From Microbacterium sp. LWH11-1.2 (GTDB lineage: Bacteria; Actinomycetota; Actinomycetes; Actinomycetales; Microbacteriaceae): DNA of 64,000 bases. Location: NCBI RefSeq assembly GCF_038397745.1, contig NZ_CP151636.1, positions 1 to 64,000 on the forward strand. Reading direction: 5' to 3'. Shown here in pieces: positions 51,519 to 60,160 of this stretch (its first letter is position 1; each line of letters opens with the position of its first letter). Both the position numbers and the translations under genes were made by a program. Under the pieces are notes generated by a model, which did not search any database, was not told the DNA's origin, and saw nothing but the letters and a program-made list of their open reading frames with translations.

Positions 51519-51743
51519 ATGAGCCGCCCGGAACCCCGTCCCCTTCTCGGACTCGTCGGGGCATTGCTGTTCTGGGGCGGTCTCTGCTTCACCCTCCTCT
51601 TCGGAGGCGTGGCGATCTGGCTCCTCGCGACCGGATCTCAGCCGTCGTGGATGCTCCTGGCCGTCACCGCGGGGGTGTGCCTTGTGGGTCTCGGGATCGT
51701 GAAGTGGAGCGGCGTGCCCCTGAGCGAGGCGATGCTGCTCTGA
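51519..51743 (+). CDS. Small two-helix membrane protein
   Basis: 74 residues with helices at about 10-33 and 43-60. TATCGT ends six bases before the ATG and GGAGG also stands there. Unknown function. Confidence 0.65.
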   Translation: MSRPEPRPLLGLVGALLFWGGLCFTLLFGGVAIWLLATGSQPSWMLLAVTAGVCLVGLGIVKWSGVPLSEAMLL

Positions 51744-51786
51744 CGGGAGCTCCCCGAAGCGCGCCCGTGCGCGCGACGCCGCGAAG

Positions 51787-52053
51787 TCAGCGTCCGATGC
51801 CGGCCTGCAGCGATGCGTACAGGCGCATCAGCTGCGGGACCACCACGTAGACCGCGACGGGAACGACCACGATCGTGAGGACGAACGCGCGGAGCACGGG
51901 ATTCCATCCCTCGGAGAATGGTGCGATGGCGAAGAAGCCGAGCGTCACGAGCGGGAAGATCGCGAGCCAGGTGATGACGGCGCGGACATGCACGGACGGA
52001 GGCTTCGTGATGGCGCGGTCGGCGGGGCGCGTGGCGGGCTGAGGGTTCGACAT
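51787..52053 (-). CDS. Small two-helix membrane protein
   Basis: 88 residues; Pro-rich N-terminus, helices at about 25-46 and 54-75 (ITWLAIFPLVTLGFFAI). AAGGA before the ATG. Resembles short DUF2798-like or antiporter-associated proteins only loosely; left unnamed. Divergent from the cupin regulator at 52176, which may control it. Confidence 0.65.
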   Translation of the reverse strand: MSNPQPATRPADRAITKPPSVHVRAVITWLAIFPLVTLGFFAIAPFSEGWNPVLRAFVLTIVVVPVAVYVVVPQLMRLYASLQAGIGR

Positions 52054-52175
52054 CGTCTGTCCTTCATTCGGGGTAGGAGCGCGGCTTCTCCGCGCATGGG
52101 ACCACCGTCCCAGGCACCGGCACGAAAGTGGGAATTCCGTTGCTGAAACCGGGAAGGAGATGCTTGAGTGAGCGG

Positions 52176-52769
52176 ATGAGCACGAGGCAGCGGATAGAGA
52201 CGGAACTGAGCCAGATCGGGCCGCGGCTTCGACGAGTCCGTCTGGCCAAGGACACCACTCTCCTCGACCTGGCGAGCATGACGGGGATATCGAAGAGCAC
52301 CCTGTCCAGGTTGGAGTCCGGTCAACGCAAACCCAGCCTCGAGCTGCTGCTGCCGATCGTCGCCGCTCTTGCCGTGCCTCTCGAGCAGATCGTCAGCCCT
52401 CCCCGCATCGGCGACCCCCGTGTGGCTCCGAAGACCTCTCGCGCCGACGGACGCATCCTCACGAGACTCTCGGCCAGAGGAGGTGAGCCGCAGGCCTTCC
52501 AGATCACGATCCCTGCGACCGAACGGGAGCCGACCCTGCGCGCCCACGACGGGTACGAATGGATCTACGTGCTGGACGGTCGCATGAGGCTCGTGCTCGG
52601 CGAGCACGACATCGTCATGCGGCCGGGCGAGGTCGCGGAGTTCGACACGAAGAACCCGCACTGGTTCGGGTCGGCCGGTGCGGGACCCGTCGAGATTCTC
52701 AGCCTATTCGGCGCACACGGACAGCGGATGCATCTCCGCGCGCGCACGACTCCCGCGAAAGCCCGCTGA
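52176..52769 (+). CDS. XRE family regulator with cupin domain
   Basis: 197 residues. Helix-turn-helix RLRRVRLAKDTTLLDLA, TGISKSTLSRLESGQRKPSL, then a cupin barrel with AHDGYEWIYVLDGRMRLVL and FDTKNPHWFGSAGAGPVE. This HTH plus cupin layout is that of PuuR/SutR-like regulators that sense small metabolites. Divergent from the membrane protein at 51787. Confidence 0.9.
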   Translation: MSTRQRIETELSQIGPRLRRVRLAKDTTLLDLASMTGISKSTLSRLESGQRKPSLELLLPIVAALAVPLEQIVSPPRIGDPRVAPKTSRADGRILTRLSARGGEPQAFQITIPATEREPTLRAHDGYEWIYVLDGRMRLVLGEHDIVMRPGEVAEFDTKNPHWFGSAGAGPVEILSLFGAHGQRMHLRARTTPAKAR

Positions 52770-52800
52770 CGCGCTCGCACACGCAGCCGTCAGCGACGGA

Positions 52801-53481
52801 TCACCGCTCGTCGCCATCGCCGGCTCGCCGGCGCATCCGCCCCGTCTGGTGCGCCCAGATGGCGATCTCGACGCGATTGCGGGCGCCGAGCTTCGTCATG
52901 AGGCTCGCGACGTGCGTCTTCACCGTGCTGATGGTGATGTAGAGCTCGCTCGCGATCTCACCGTTGCTCAGGCCTCCCGCGACGGTCGCGAGCACCTGCT
53001 CCTCGCGCTCGGTGAGCGGCTCGACGGGCTGCGGAGGCGGCGCGGCGGGACGCGCTCCGGCGAATGCCTCGAGCAGCCGGACCGTGACGTTGGGGGCGAT
53101 CAGAGCATCCCCGCCGGCGGCAGCGCGGATCGCCTGCGCGAGAAGCTCCGGTCCGGCATCCTTGAGCAGGAAGCCCTTGGCGCCCGCCCGCAGCGCGGCG
53201 AAGACGTACTCGTCGAGATCGAAGGTCGTGATGACGACGACCGCCATCGGGTCATCCACGCCCGGACCGGCGAGCAGGCGGGTCGTCTCGATGCCGTCGA
53301 GATCGGGCATGCGGATGTCGAACAGGCAGACGTCTGGCCGCAGGCTCCGGGCCAGGGCGACGGCTTCGTTGCCGTCGACGGCCTGACCCACGACCTCGAT
53401 GTCCGGCTGGGCGCCGAGGATCATGCTGAGGCCCGTGCGCACGAGCTCCTGGTCGTCGGCGACGAGCACGCGGATGGTCAT
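52801..53481 (-). CDS. NarL/LuxR family response regulator
   Basis: 226 residues from the ATG at 53481. Receiver: ADDQELVRTG, phospho-Asp in VCLFDIRMPDLDG, VVITTFDLDEY, Lys in GFLLKDAG. C-terminal HTH: LTEREEQVLATVAGGLSNGE, LYITISTVKTHVASLM. The ATG overlaps the kinase stop by four bases. Partner of the kinase at 53478. Confidence 0.93.
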   Translation of the reverse strand: MTIRVLVADDQELVRTGLSMILGAQPDIEVVGQAVDGNEAVALARSLRPDVCLFDIRMPDLDGIETTRLLAGPGVDDPMAVVVITTFDLDEYVFAALRAGAKGFLLKDAGPELLAQAIRAAAGGDALIAPNVTVRLLEAFAGARPAAPPPQPVEPLTEREEQVLATVAGGLSNGEIASELYITISTVKTHVASLMTKLGARNRVEIAIWAHQTGRMRRRAGDGDER

Positions 53482-54620
53482 GCTGACCATCCAACACGAG
53501 GGAGCACCGCGGTGACGGCCCATCCGCCGCCGGGCGCCGGTCCTGCCTGACAGGTGCCGCCGAGCAGAGCTGCGCGCTCCATCATGCCGATGATCCCGAA
53601 ACCGGGCGTGGGAGACGAGGCGACCTCGCCGTCGTTCGTCACGCTCAACCGCAGTCCTCCCGCATCCGCCTCCACAAACACGTCCACAAGGTTGACCTGC
53701 CGGGCGTGACGGAGAGCGTTGGTCACGGATTCCTGGGCGAGACGGAAGACCGCGGCGGCCACGGGCGGCGGGATGCTGCCGTCGTCGCCCGCGACCTTCA
53801 CGACGACCGTCGCGCCACCGGGTCGTGTTCCGGCGAGCTGCATGATGTCGCCCAAACGCGGACTCGGCGCAAGCTCGGCCGTATCGCCCTGTCGCAGCAC
53901 CCGCACCATGGACCGCAGCTCGCTCAGGGTCTTGGCCGCCTCCGCCTCGATCACGCCGAGCGCGTCCTCCGCCGCTCCAGGGTCTCGCGCCGCCACCGCC
54001 AGGCCCGCCTGGGCCCGGATCGCGATGGCCGAGACGTGGTGGGCGACCGTGTCATGCAGATCACGGGCAAGATGCTCACGTTCCCGCATCCGGATGCGGT
54101 CGAGGCCACGCTGCCGGGATCCGGCGCGATAGCGGAAGGCGATGCCGAGCAGCACCACCGTCAGCAGCAGCGCGAACCCACCGATGAGCTCATCAAGGCC
54201 TTCCCCGCGGACGAACGTGAGGCCGAGGCTCGCCAGGAGGACGACCGAGCCGATCACGAGGTCGCGACCAGCCCCCCAACGGAAGACGGCGTAGACGATC
54301 ACCATGGCGAAGAGGCTCGTGTAGAGGGTCGAGTCGGGCAGGAGCAGCCCGAGCGGCACCATCACGGCGATGAGCATCAGCAGCGGCTTCGTGCGGCGCC
54401 AGAGCACTGACGGCAGCACGGCGAGGAGCACGAGCACCGAGAGCAGCGGCTGTTGCAGGTCGGTTCGGAGGATGCTCTCGACCACCGCCAGCACGGCGAC
54501 GACGGTCAGGAGAACCCAATCCCGCCAGACCCGGCGCGGCGGAGGGGGCACAGCGCTCGGCGCACTCCACGCGGAACGCAGAAGCCCGGTCACTCCGTCA
54601 GGATACAAGCGCAGCGCCAT
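53478..54620 (-). CDS. Two-component sensor histidine kinase, NarL-type
   Basis: 380 residues. About four to five membrane helices (residues 33-165), HisKA_3 helix with ARDLHDTVAHHVSAIAIRAQ, and ATPase domain with FRLAQESVTNALRHA and GFGIIGMMERAALLGG. It begins 23 bases inside the preceding gene; a GTG at 54593 would avoid the overlap. The overlap suggests one operon with the DUF2306 gene. Confidence 0.9.
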   Translation of the reverse strand: MALRLYPDGVTGLLRSAWSAPSAVPPPPRRVWRDWVLLTVVAVLAVVESILRTDLQQPLLSVLVLLAVLPSVLWRRTKPLLMLIAVMVPLGLLLPDSTLYTSLFAMVIVYAVFRWGAGRDLVIGSVVLLASLGLTFVRGEGLDELIGGFALLLTVVLLGIAFRYRAGSRQRGLDRIRMREREHLARDLHDTVAHHVSAIAIRAQAGLAVAARDPGAAEDALGVIEAEAAKTLSELRSMVRVLRQGDTAELAPSPRLGDIMQLAGTRPGGATVVVKVAGDDGSIPPPVAAAVFRLAQESVTNALRHARQVNLVDVFVEADAGGLRLSVTNDGEVASSPTPGFGIIGMMERAALLGGTCQAGPAPGGGWAVTAVLPRVGWSA

Positions 54621-55293
54621 CCGTCACGCGGCTCATCCGCCGGCCGGTCCGTCGGCGGATGAGCAGCTCCGCCACGACGCTGTTGATGACGAAGGCCACC
54701 GCGACCAGCCAGGCCTCGCCGAGCGCGTCGACCTCGCCGAGGGGGATCGTCCACGACGCGAAGACGAGCGCCTGGGTTCCGCCGGAGATCGCGATCGCGT
54801 AGGCGCGTGTCATCCATGCACCGTGCGCGGGGAAGTCCCGGCGTCTGATCGCGATCACCGCTCGCACCAGGAACACCGTCATCGCCGTCGCGAAGACGAG
54901 GCGGATCATCGCGAGTGCGAGCTCGTCCGGAGGTCCGCCGAAGAAGACGGCGAGCCAGACGGCGGACGAGGCCGCGAGGAAGGCGGCGGGAACCAGGACG
55001 CGGCCGGCGGAGCGATGCCAGCGATGCCGTGCTCGCAGCGCCGGAGAGAACTGGAAGGCGCCGAGAACGCAGTACACGGTCATCGCCACGATGTGCACGA
55101 CCAACGCGACTGTCGAGGCCGGAGGCGACGGGTCCCCGCAGCCGGCGCCCACCTCTCCGAGGCGGAGCACGCCGCCGAGCACCGGGAGCGCACTGAGCAG
55201 CAGGAGCCCGGTGATCGCCGGCCATCCGCTCTTCGGACGCGCCCGCCGTCGCACGGAGGTCGGACGGCGGGTGGCCTTCATCTGTTGCGACAT
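54598..55293 (-). CDS. DUF2306 family membrane protein
   Basis: 231 residues, about seven hydrophobic stretches. ALRARHRWHRSAGRVLVPAA and FPAHGAWMTRAYAIAISGGT are conserved DUF2306 pieces with His that may bind heme or metal. The start taken is the ATG at 55293; an ATG four codons later is possible. It precedes and overlaps the two-component genes, so the kinase may monitor its activity. Confidence 0.78.
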   Translation of the reverse strand: MSQQMKATRRPTSVRRRARPKSGWPAITGLLLLSALPVLGGVLRLGEVGAGCGDPSPPASTVALVVHIVAMTVYCVLGAFQFSPALRARHRWHRSAGRVLVPAAFLAASSAVWLAVFFGGPPDELALAMIRLVFATAMTVFLVRAVIAIRRRDFPAHGAWMTRAYAIAISGGTQALVFASWTIPLGEVDALGEAWLVAVAFVINSVVAELLIRRRTGRRMSRVTDGAALVS

Positions 55294-55424
55294 GTCTCGA
55301 TGCTCGTCGCCTCGGAGGGCCAGGACATCGGCCCGCGGCACAGAACGGATGCCGTACTTTCGGCCGAGCAGATCCGGACCGCCTGGCCGATGATCCGCGC
55401 GCCCGGGAAGACGAGCATCGAGGC

Positions 55425-56432
55425 ATGACACCCGATACGACCATGACCGCGGCCGTCTACCGCCGGTTCGGCGGCCCTGAGGAGGTGCACCTCGAACAGC
55501 GCTCCATCCCCTCGCCGAAGTCCGGCGAGGTGCTCGTCCGGGTGCACGCGAGCACGGTGAGCATCGCCGACCATCGGTCCCGCGCTAGGGATGTGCCGCC
55601 CGGCCTCGGTCTGCTCGCGGCCGCCGGGATCGGCGTGTTCCGGCCGAAGCATCCGATTCTGGGCATGGATGCCGCGGGCGTCGTCGAAGCCGTCGGCCCG
55701 GGCGTCACAGCGTTCACCGCCGGCGACCGTGTCATCGCGGCGATGGGCGGAGCGTTCGGCGGTCACGCCGAGTACGTGTGCGTGCCCGCCGACGGGGCGA
55801 TCACCCACGCTCCTGCGAGCATGACCCTCGAGGAGGCCGTGACCCTCGTGTTCGGCGGCATCACCGCGCAGGGCTTCTTCAGACAGGTCTCGATCGGGCC
55901 GGGCACCTCGGTGCTCGTCAACGGAGCATCCGGCGCGGTCGGCACTGCGGCGATCCAGCTGGCGAAGCAGCTCGGCGCCGACGTGACGGCCGTCACCAGC
56001 GGCGGCAACGCCTCTCTGGTCCTGTCACTCGGCGCGGACCGCGTCATCGACTACACCCGTCAAGACTTCACCGCGGGCGACGAGACGTACGACGTGATCG
56101 TCGACGGCGTGGGTAATGCCGGGTTCGGCCGCGTCGAGAGATCGATCGCTCCCGGCGGGGCGCTGCTCCTCGTCATCGCCGACCTGTGGTCGATGCTGCG
56201 CAGCCGCGGTCAGACCCGTCGATCGGGAAAGCTCGTCACCTGGAACGTCGGCAAACCCGGCGCCGACGAGCTCGCCCACGTCGTGGCTCTCGCAGACTCC
56301 GGTCGCTACCGACCCGTCATCGACCGGTCCTTCGCCCTGGCCGACATCGTCGAGGCGCACCGCTACGTCGACACCGGGCGTAAGCGAGGCAACGTCGTGC
56401 TGCGCATCGCCGACGTCGACCCTCTTTCATGA
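55425..56432 (+). CDS. Zinc-free MDR-type alcohol dehydrogenase/quinone oxidoreductase
   Basis: 335 residues. ILGMDAAGVVEAVGPGV and VLVNGASGAVGTAAIQLAKQ (NADPH loop) mark the medium-chain family; the Cys ligands of a structural zinc are missing, as in quinone oxidoreductase (QOR)-like enzymes. Divergent from the DUF2306/two-component operon and followed after 25 bases by a membrane protein gene. Confidence 0.87.
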   Translation: MTPDTTMTAAVYRRFGGPEEVHLEQRSIPSPKSGEVLVRVHASTVSIADHRSRARDVPPGLGLLAAAGIGVFRPKHPILGMDAAGVVEAVGPGVTAFTAGDRVIAAMGGAFGGHAEYVCVPADGAITHAPASMTLEEAVTLVFGGITAQGFFRQVSIGPGTSVLVNGASGAVGTAAIQLAKQLGADVTAVTSGGNASLVLSLGADRVIDYTRQDFTAGDETYDVIVDGVGNAGFGRVERSIAPGGALLLVIADLWSMLRSRGQTRRSGKLVTWNVGKPGADELAHVVALADSGRYRPVIDRSFALADIVEAHRYVDTGRKRGNVVLRIADVDPLS

Positions 56433-56457
56433 TCCGCACCCGACAAAGGAGTACCTG

Positions 56458-56949
56458 ATGAACACACGACGACCCACCACCACCGCGCTGGAAGAGCAGC
56501 GGATGCCGGTCAGAGCCAGACTCGCTGCCGCCTGGACGAGCTTCATGCTCTTCTACATCTACGTGGACATCCTCGCCTTCTACAAGCCCGGCGTCGTCGA
56601 TGACATCCTCGTCGGCGTCGTCTGGCAGTTCGACATCACCCAGACCTGGGCGATCATCGCGCTGAGCCTCCTCGCGATCCCGATCCTCATGGTCGTGCTG
56701 TCGGTGGCGCTGCCGGCCCGGGCCGCCCGCATCGTGAACCTCGTCGTGGCGTCCATACAGATCCCGTTCGCGGCCTTCAACGCCGTGGGCGAGGTAGGCG
56801 GGTCGTGGCTGTTCTTCTACCTCCTGGGCGTCGCACTGGAGCTGGTCGTGCTCGCGTTCATCGTGCGGTGGGCCTGGACATGGCCGCGCGGCGCAGCCAC
56901 GACGGACACGGCGGCCAGCGCAGAGCGTGCGGTGAGAGACGTGCGGTAG
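56458..56949 (+). CDS. DUF6326-like membrane protein
   Basis: 163 residues from the ATG at 56458 with AAAGGA upstream. Four membrane helices; the segment RARLAAAWTSFMLFYIYVDI followed by a PGVVDDILVG loop is what I recall for this family. Probably cotranscribed with the oxidoreductase. Function unknown. Confidence 0.7.
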   Translation: MNTRRPTTTALEEQRMPVRARLAAAWTSFMLFYIYVDILAFYKPGVVDDILVGVVWQFDITQTWAIIALSLLAIPILMVVLSVALPARAARIVNLVVASIQIPFAAFNAVGEVGGSWLFFYLLGVALELVVLAFIVRWAWTWPRGAATTDTAASAERAVRDVR

Positions 56950-56965
56950 GCACGGATTCGACGCT

Positions 56966-56997
56966 CACGGATGGGGTCCCCTGGGATCCCGTCCGTG
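56966..56997. terminator. Hairpin terminator between converging genes
   Basis: CACGGA (56966-56971) pairs with TCCGTG (56992-56997) and the inner GGGG/CCC pairs extend the stem; it fills the gap between the membrane protein and the DUF1801 gene on the other strand. Confidence 0.6.
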
Positions 56998-57342
56998 TCA
57001 GGCGGCGGCCTTCTCGACCCAGGCGCGAATCGTGGCCTCGGTCGCAGCATCCAGCGATGTGACCGTCCACGCGACAGGATGCAGATGGGCACCCTCTTCT
57101 CGTGTCGGGTTGACGACCTCGCCGAAGCCGAACGCGAGGTAGTCCTTGTCCGGCTTGATGTAGCAGATGTCCTTGCCGTCTCTCACGTAGAACACGAGTC
57201 CCCAGCGGACGACCGGCTCCAACGAGGGCGCGCTCTCCCGGACGAGCGTGTGGAGGCGCTCAGCGACCTCCCGGTACTGCGCGGGGGCTTCTCGGAGCTT
57301 TGCGAGAACGGCCTCGTCGCCCTTCTTCGCGAACAATCCCAT
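56998..57342 (-). CDS. DUF1801 domain protein
   Basis: 114 residues, GGGAGG before the ATG. REVAERLHTLVRESAPSLEP and VRWGLVFYVRDGKDICYIKP match the YdhG/DUF1801 fold, including the conserved Trp-Gly after the first helix. Second family member in this window (other at 17199). Role unknown. Confidence 0.8.
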   Translation of the reverse strand: MGLFAKKGDEAVLAKLREAPAQYREVAERLHTLVRESAPSLEPVVRWGLVFYVRDGKDICYIKPDKDYLAFGFGEVVNPTREEGAHLHPVAWTVTSLDAATEATIRAWVEKAAA

Positions 57343-57463
57343 GTTCCTGCCTCCCTGAGTCAGCCTGTGGCCACCGGTGGCGAGTCTACGTCGACGGGCT
57401 CGAGAGCGTCACTCCTACACCGCCGGCTGGCGTCTGGGATGCCGCGGCGTGCATAGTGAGAAT

Positions 57464-57928
57464 GTGAGCGATCAGCACGTACGGAGAGCACGGCCTGAGG
57501 AGCACGAAGAGATCTCAGCTTTGGCTCTGCGCTCGAAGGCGCACTGGGGGTACTCAGCCGAGTTCCTCGAGGCATGCCGAGCAGAGCTGACCTTCGATGC
57601 GACGACCTGTGGGTCACCGCTGATGTGGATCGTGGAGCAGGACAATACCGTTCTCGGCTTCAGCCTCGTGAAAGGCGACACAGACGAAGGCGAACTATCG
57701 GCGTTGTTCGTCGATCCGTCCGCGATCGGCACCGGGTGCGGCCGAATGCTGCTCGAGCACACACTGCACTCCGCGCGGGCCGCGGGGTTCACACGCCTGG
57801 AGCTCGATGCGGATCCAGGTGCGGAGTCGTTCTATCTGCGTTTTGGTGCTCGACGCATCGGCACCTCGCCCAGTGGCTCCATTCCGGGCCGCGAGCTTCC
57901 GCGGCTAGCGATTGCGCTCACGGAGTAA
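57464..57928 (+). CDS. GNAT family N-acetyltransferase
   Basis: 154 residues from a GTG at 57464. ISALALRSKAHWGYSAEFLE at the N-terminus and LFVDPSAIGTGCGRMLLEHT (acetyl-CoA loop), ending PGAESFYLRFGARRIG. Base composition is already somewhat lower in GC than the genes to the left, so it may belong to the island that starts here. Confidence 0.83.
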   Translation: MSDQHVRRARPEEHEEISALALRSKAHWGYSAEFLEACRAELTFDATTCGSPLMWIVEQDNTVLGFSLVKGDTDEGELSALFVDPSAIGTGCGRMLLEHTLHSARAAGFTRLELDADPGAESFYLRFGARRIGTSPSGSIPGRELPRLAIALTE

Positions 57929-58189
57929 GCGGAAGCCAGGACGGAGCAACCGATCGACAGTCTCCATGTCCCATCTCATGAGACTTGACAGCGCTTGAGA
58001 CACGTAAACCGCGTGTATCCGCGGCCCTCATCACCACCGTTAGCCGAACTTCGTCTCACGAAGTCTGTCAGTAAGAGGCACGACGCTTCGAGCCGCACCT
58101 ATCACGACTCTGAGCACTTTCCGGGGCCGATCGATCGGGGAAGAGCATGATGCGCGCATCACGGTCCGTCCGGGAGCACGCGGATGTGA
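57929..58189. other. Left border of the foreign island, no gene seen
   Basis: No convincing coding frame. It holds a short perfect hairpin ACTTCGT-CTC-ACGAAGT at 58048-58064 and a TTGACA at about 57977-57982 without a good partner. Composition changes around here from strongly GC-rich to mixed. No tRNA gene or direct repeat that would mark an attachment site was found by eye. Confidence 0.5.
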
Positions 58190-58411
58190 CTGTTCCCGAA
58201 CAACGACTTTCGCGAGCAGCTTGCGACTCGATTCTCACTGACCGATCCGGAGTTGCAGCGCGTCGCGAGCGATCATCAACTTCGCAACCCGCACGGCGCC
58301 GACGGATTCGTAGGCGTTCTGGCTCGCGGCTCGACGGACTCGTCCGTCACTGTTGAAGGCAATATCAACGTCGGGAATGGAAGATTAGTCGATAGCGGAA
58401 GCATCATCTGA
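58190..58411 (+). pseudogene. Open C-terminal coding frame without a normal start
   Basis: From just after a TGA at 58187-58189, 73 codons read as ordinary protein (FPNNDFREQLATRFSL, then TDPELQRVASDHQL and SSVTVEGNINVGNG) to a TGA at 58409. The only start candidates are CTG at 58190 and TTG at 58253. It converges on and overlaps the nuclease gene by 27 bases. Either a truncated gene end or a small gene with a rare start; the balanced composition argues it is or was coding. Confidence 0.4.
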
Positions 58412-60160
58412 AGATGTTTGCTGCAGCTCGCTCGCCACGGCATCAGCACCCGCTCGCTTCGCAAAGAAGCGATGCTCGGGAATGCCGGTAATACCCCAAA
58501 CTTCGGGGATGAGCGGCTGATTGGGGTCTTTCCGGCGAGAAGGGGAAAAGATGACCACTCCGCCATTGGCTTCGTTGGGCACGAAGTGAACGGTTCGAGG
58601 GGACGCAGGTTCCTCTTCGAGGGCCTTTCGATGCGCGTCCCCATCCGCGACGTGCCCATGGAACACCGCAAACGTCACCTCGTCGATGATGAGTTGTTGT
58701 CCGAGGACCTCCCACTCCCAGTCGTCGATGATGAGACCAAACGAGCCAGCCCGTTCAGTCAACCATTTACCCAGGCCGTCGTTGAGCGGCGGTTCGACGA
58801 CGGCGCCGAGGTCTTCCACCCCAGGCAGGTAGTACGCGTGTCCCTCAAGAACCCCGCGGACGATACGAATCCATATACGGTCCCAGTTCTCGGGACTCTC
58901 TTCCGGGAACACGAAGTGGACGCCGAGCTCGTCCTCAATGCTTGCGAGGTCGTCGGCGAGCTCTATCAAGGCGATGTGGGGCGGAGGATTCTCCTCTTTG
59001 AACTGCAGAGAGAAAGGCCTTTCATCGCCGATTTCGAGACTCATGCGTTTGGCCTCAGCCAGCGAACTGAGGAACTTCAGCGCACGCTTGGCTTCAGTGC
59101 CCGTAAGCCCCCGAAGCGCAACCTGGAACCGAAGGCTCCCGCTCTCGGCCAGTTCTTTGTCGAACAGGAACGTGAATTCGACGCCAGGGACTACAGTCAG
59201 ATTCAGTTGGGCTCCCTTGGTCCCTGTCGAGACACGCGCCTTAGCCGCATTGGGCTGAGCGATTGTCTTATCGGTCGCTGAGTGAAGCTTCACCTTCACA
59301 GGTACCCTGAGCTCCTCTCCGAGCGGAACGATTCGCAGGCCAAGTACGTTGATAACTTCCGCGAACCACTCGGGCCCATTTAGCTCGAAATGAGCGACAA
59401 CGTCCGCCGGGAGTTCCAGAGATTCGAGAAGCCCATAATCCAACGCGTTTCTGAATTCCTCACCCAGCCCGGCCTTGTCCGTAAAGTCGGTCACCAGCGA
59501 GAAGCTCAAAGGTTCCTTTTCGGCGGAGTCTGCGCGGAGCGGTACGAACTCCTGCGTGAACGTGTCCGCCGTGCTGGTGAAGCTCACCCCCCAATGTGCG
59601 CTCCGTGCCGCGATGCGCTTCTGTAGCAGCTCAGCCTCGGCCCGGAGGTCAGAGGGCTTCGAGAGCAAAGCCGACTCTCTACCAACGATTTTGAGAGCCG
59701 CAAGGTGCGCATCCCGATTGATGTATTCCTCGAGCTCAGGGAAGGGTGCCAGCATAAGGTCGAGCTCCGCAACTCCAACTCGCCGCGTCCTTGGGCGAGG
59801 TTTGTGGTCTCGCAACGAGGTGACGAACTGGCGCTCCTTGGTCGTAAAATTCCGCGGGATTACCAAGTACCAGACATCGGGGTCGTGCTCGAGCGCGGAC
59901 CTGAATGACTTGCGTATCTGCTCCTTGCGGGTCTTAGCCCACTCGCCCGAGAAGCCTTCCGGGAAGTGCTTGAGTTGATAGATCGCGATGAGCTTGCCCG
60001 TCTTCCTCACCCTGACATCGAGGTCAATGCCGCCGTCGCCGCCACGCCCATCTATGGCACTCACTTCAACGCCCGGGTCATTGCTTTCCACGCTCTTCTT
60101 TATGACCATCTCCGCAGCGCGGTTGAACTTCTCTTCGCCGAGCGTTCCCCAATTGAACAT
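58385..60160 (-). CDS. Large Mrr-like PD-(D/E)xK nuclease protein, candidate defence effector
   Basis: 591 residues, GGGAGG seven bases before the ATG. The N-terminus (about 1-140) follows the Mrr/restriction-endonuclease-like pattern: FNWGTLGEEKFNRAAEMVI helix, GRGGDGGIDLDVRV with Asp46, IAIYQLKHF with Gln62-x-Lys64, and VWYLVIPRNFTTKERQFV. The glutamine in place of Glu in the (E/Q)xK site is seen in Mrr. Residues ~150-591 are mixed alpha/beta without a family I know and no ATPase motif. Divergent from the SIR2 gene. Lower GC than the flanking chromosome. Role in phage or plasmid defence is inference. Confidence 0.7.
   Translation of the reverse strand: MFNWGTLGEEKFNRAAEMVIKKSVESNDPGVEVSAIDGRGGDGGIDLDVRVRKTGKLIAIYQLKHFPEGFSGEWAKTRKEQIRKSFRSALEHDPDVWYLVIPRNFTTKERQFVTSLRDHKPRPRTRRVGVAELDLMLAPFPELEEYINRDAHLAALKIVGRESALLSKPSDLRAEAELLQKRIAARSAHWGVSFTSTADTFTQEFVPLRADSAEKEPLSFSLVTDFTDKAGLGEEFRNALDYGLLESLELPADVVAHFELNGPEWFAEVINVLGLRIVPLGEELRVPVKVKLHSATDKTIAQPNAAKARVSTGTKGAQLNLTVVPGVEFTFLFDKELAESGSLRFQVALRGLTGTEAKRALKFLSSLAEAKRMSLEIGDERPFSLQFKEENPPPHIALIELADDLASIEDELGVHFVFPEESPENWDRIWIRIVRGVLEGHAYYLPGVEDLGAVVEPPLNDGLGKWLTERAGSFGLIIDDWEWEVLGQQLIIDEVTFAVFHGHVADGDAHRKALEEEPASPRTVHFVPNEANGGVVIFSPSRRKDPNQPLIPEVWGITGIPEHRFFAKRAGADAVASELQQTSSDDASAID

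Noticed and set aside
58147..58356. Plus-strand ATG frame of 69 codons left of the nuclease gene
   Set aside because: Very Arg/Ser-rich and overlaps the better-balanced frame at 58190-58411.
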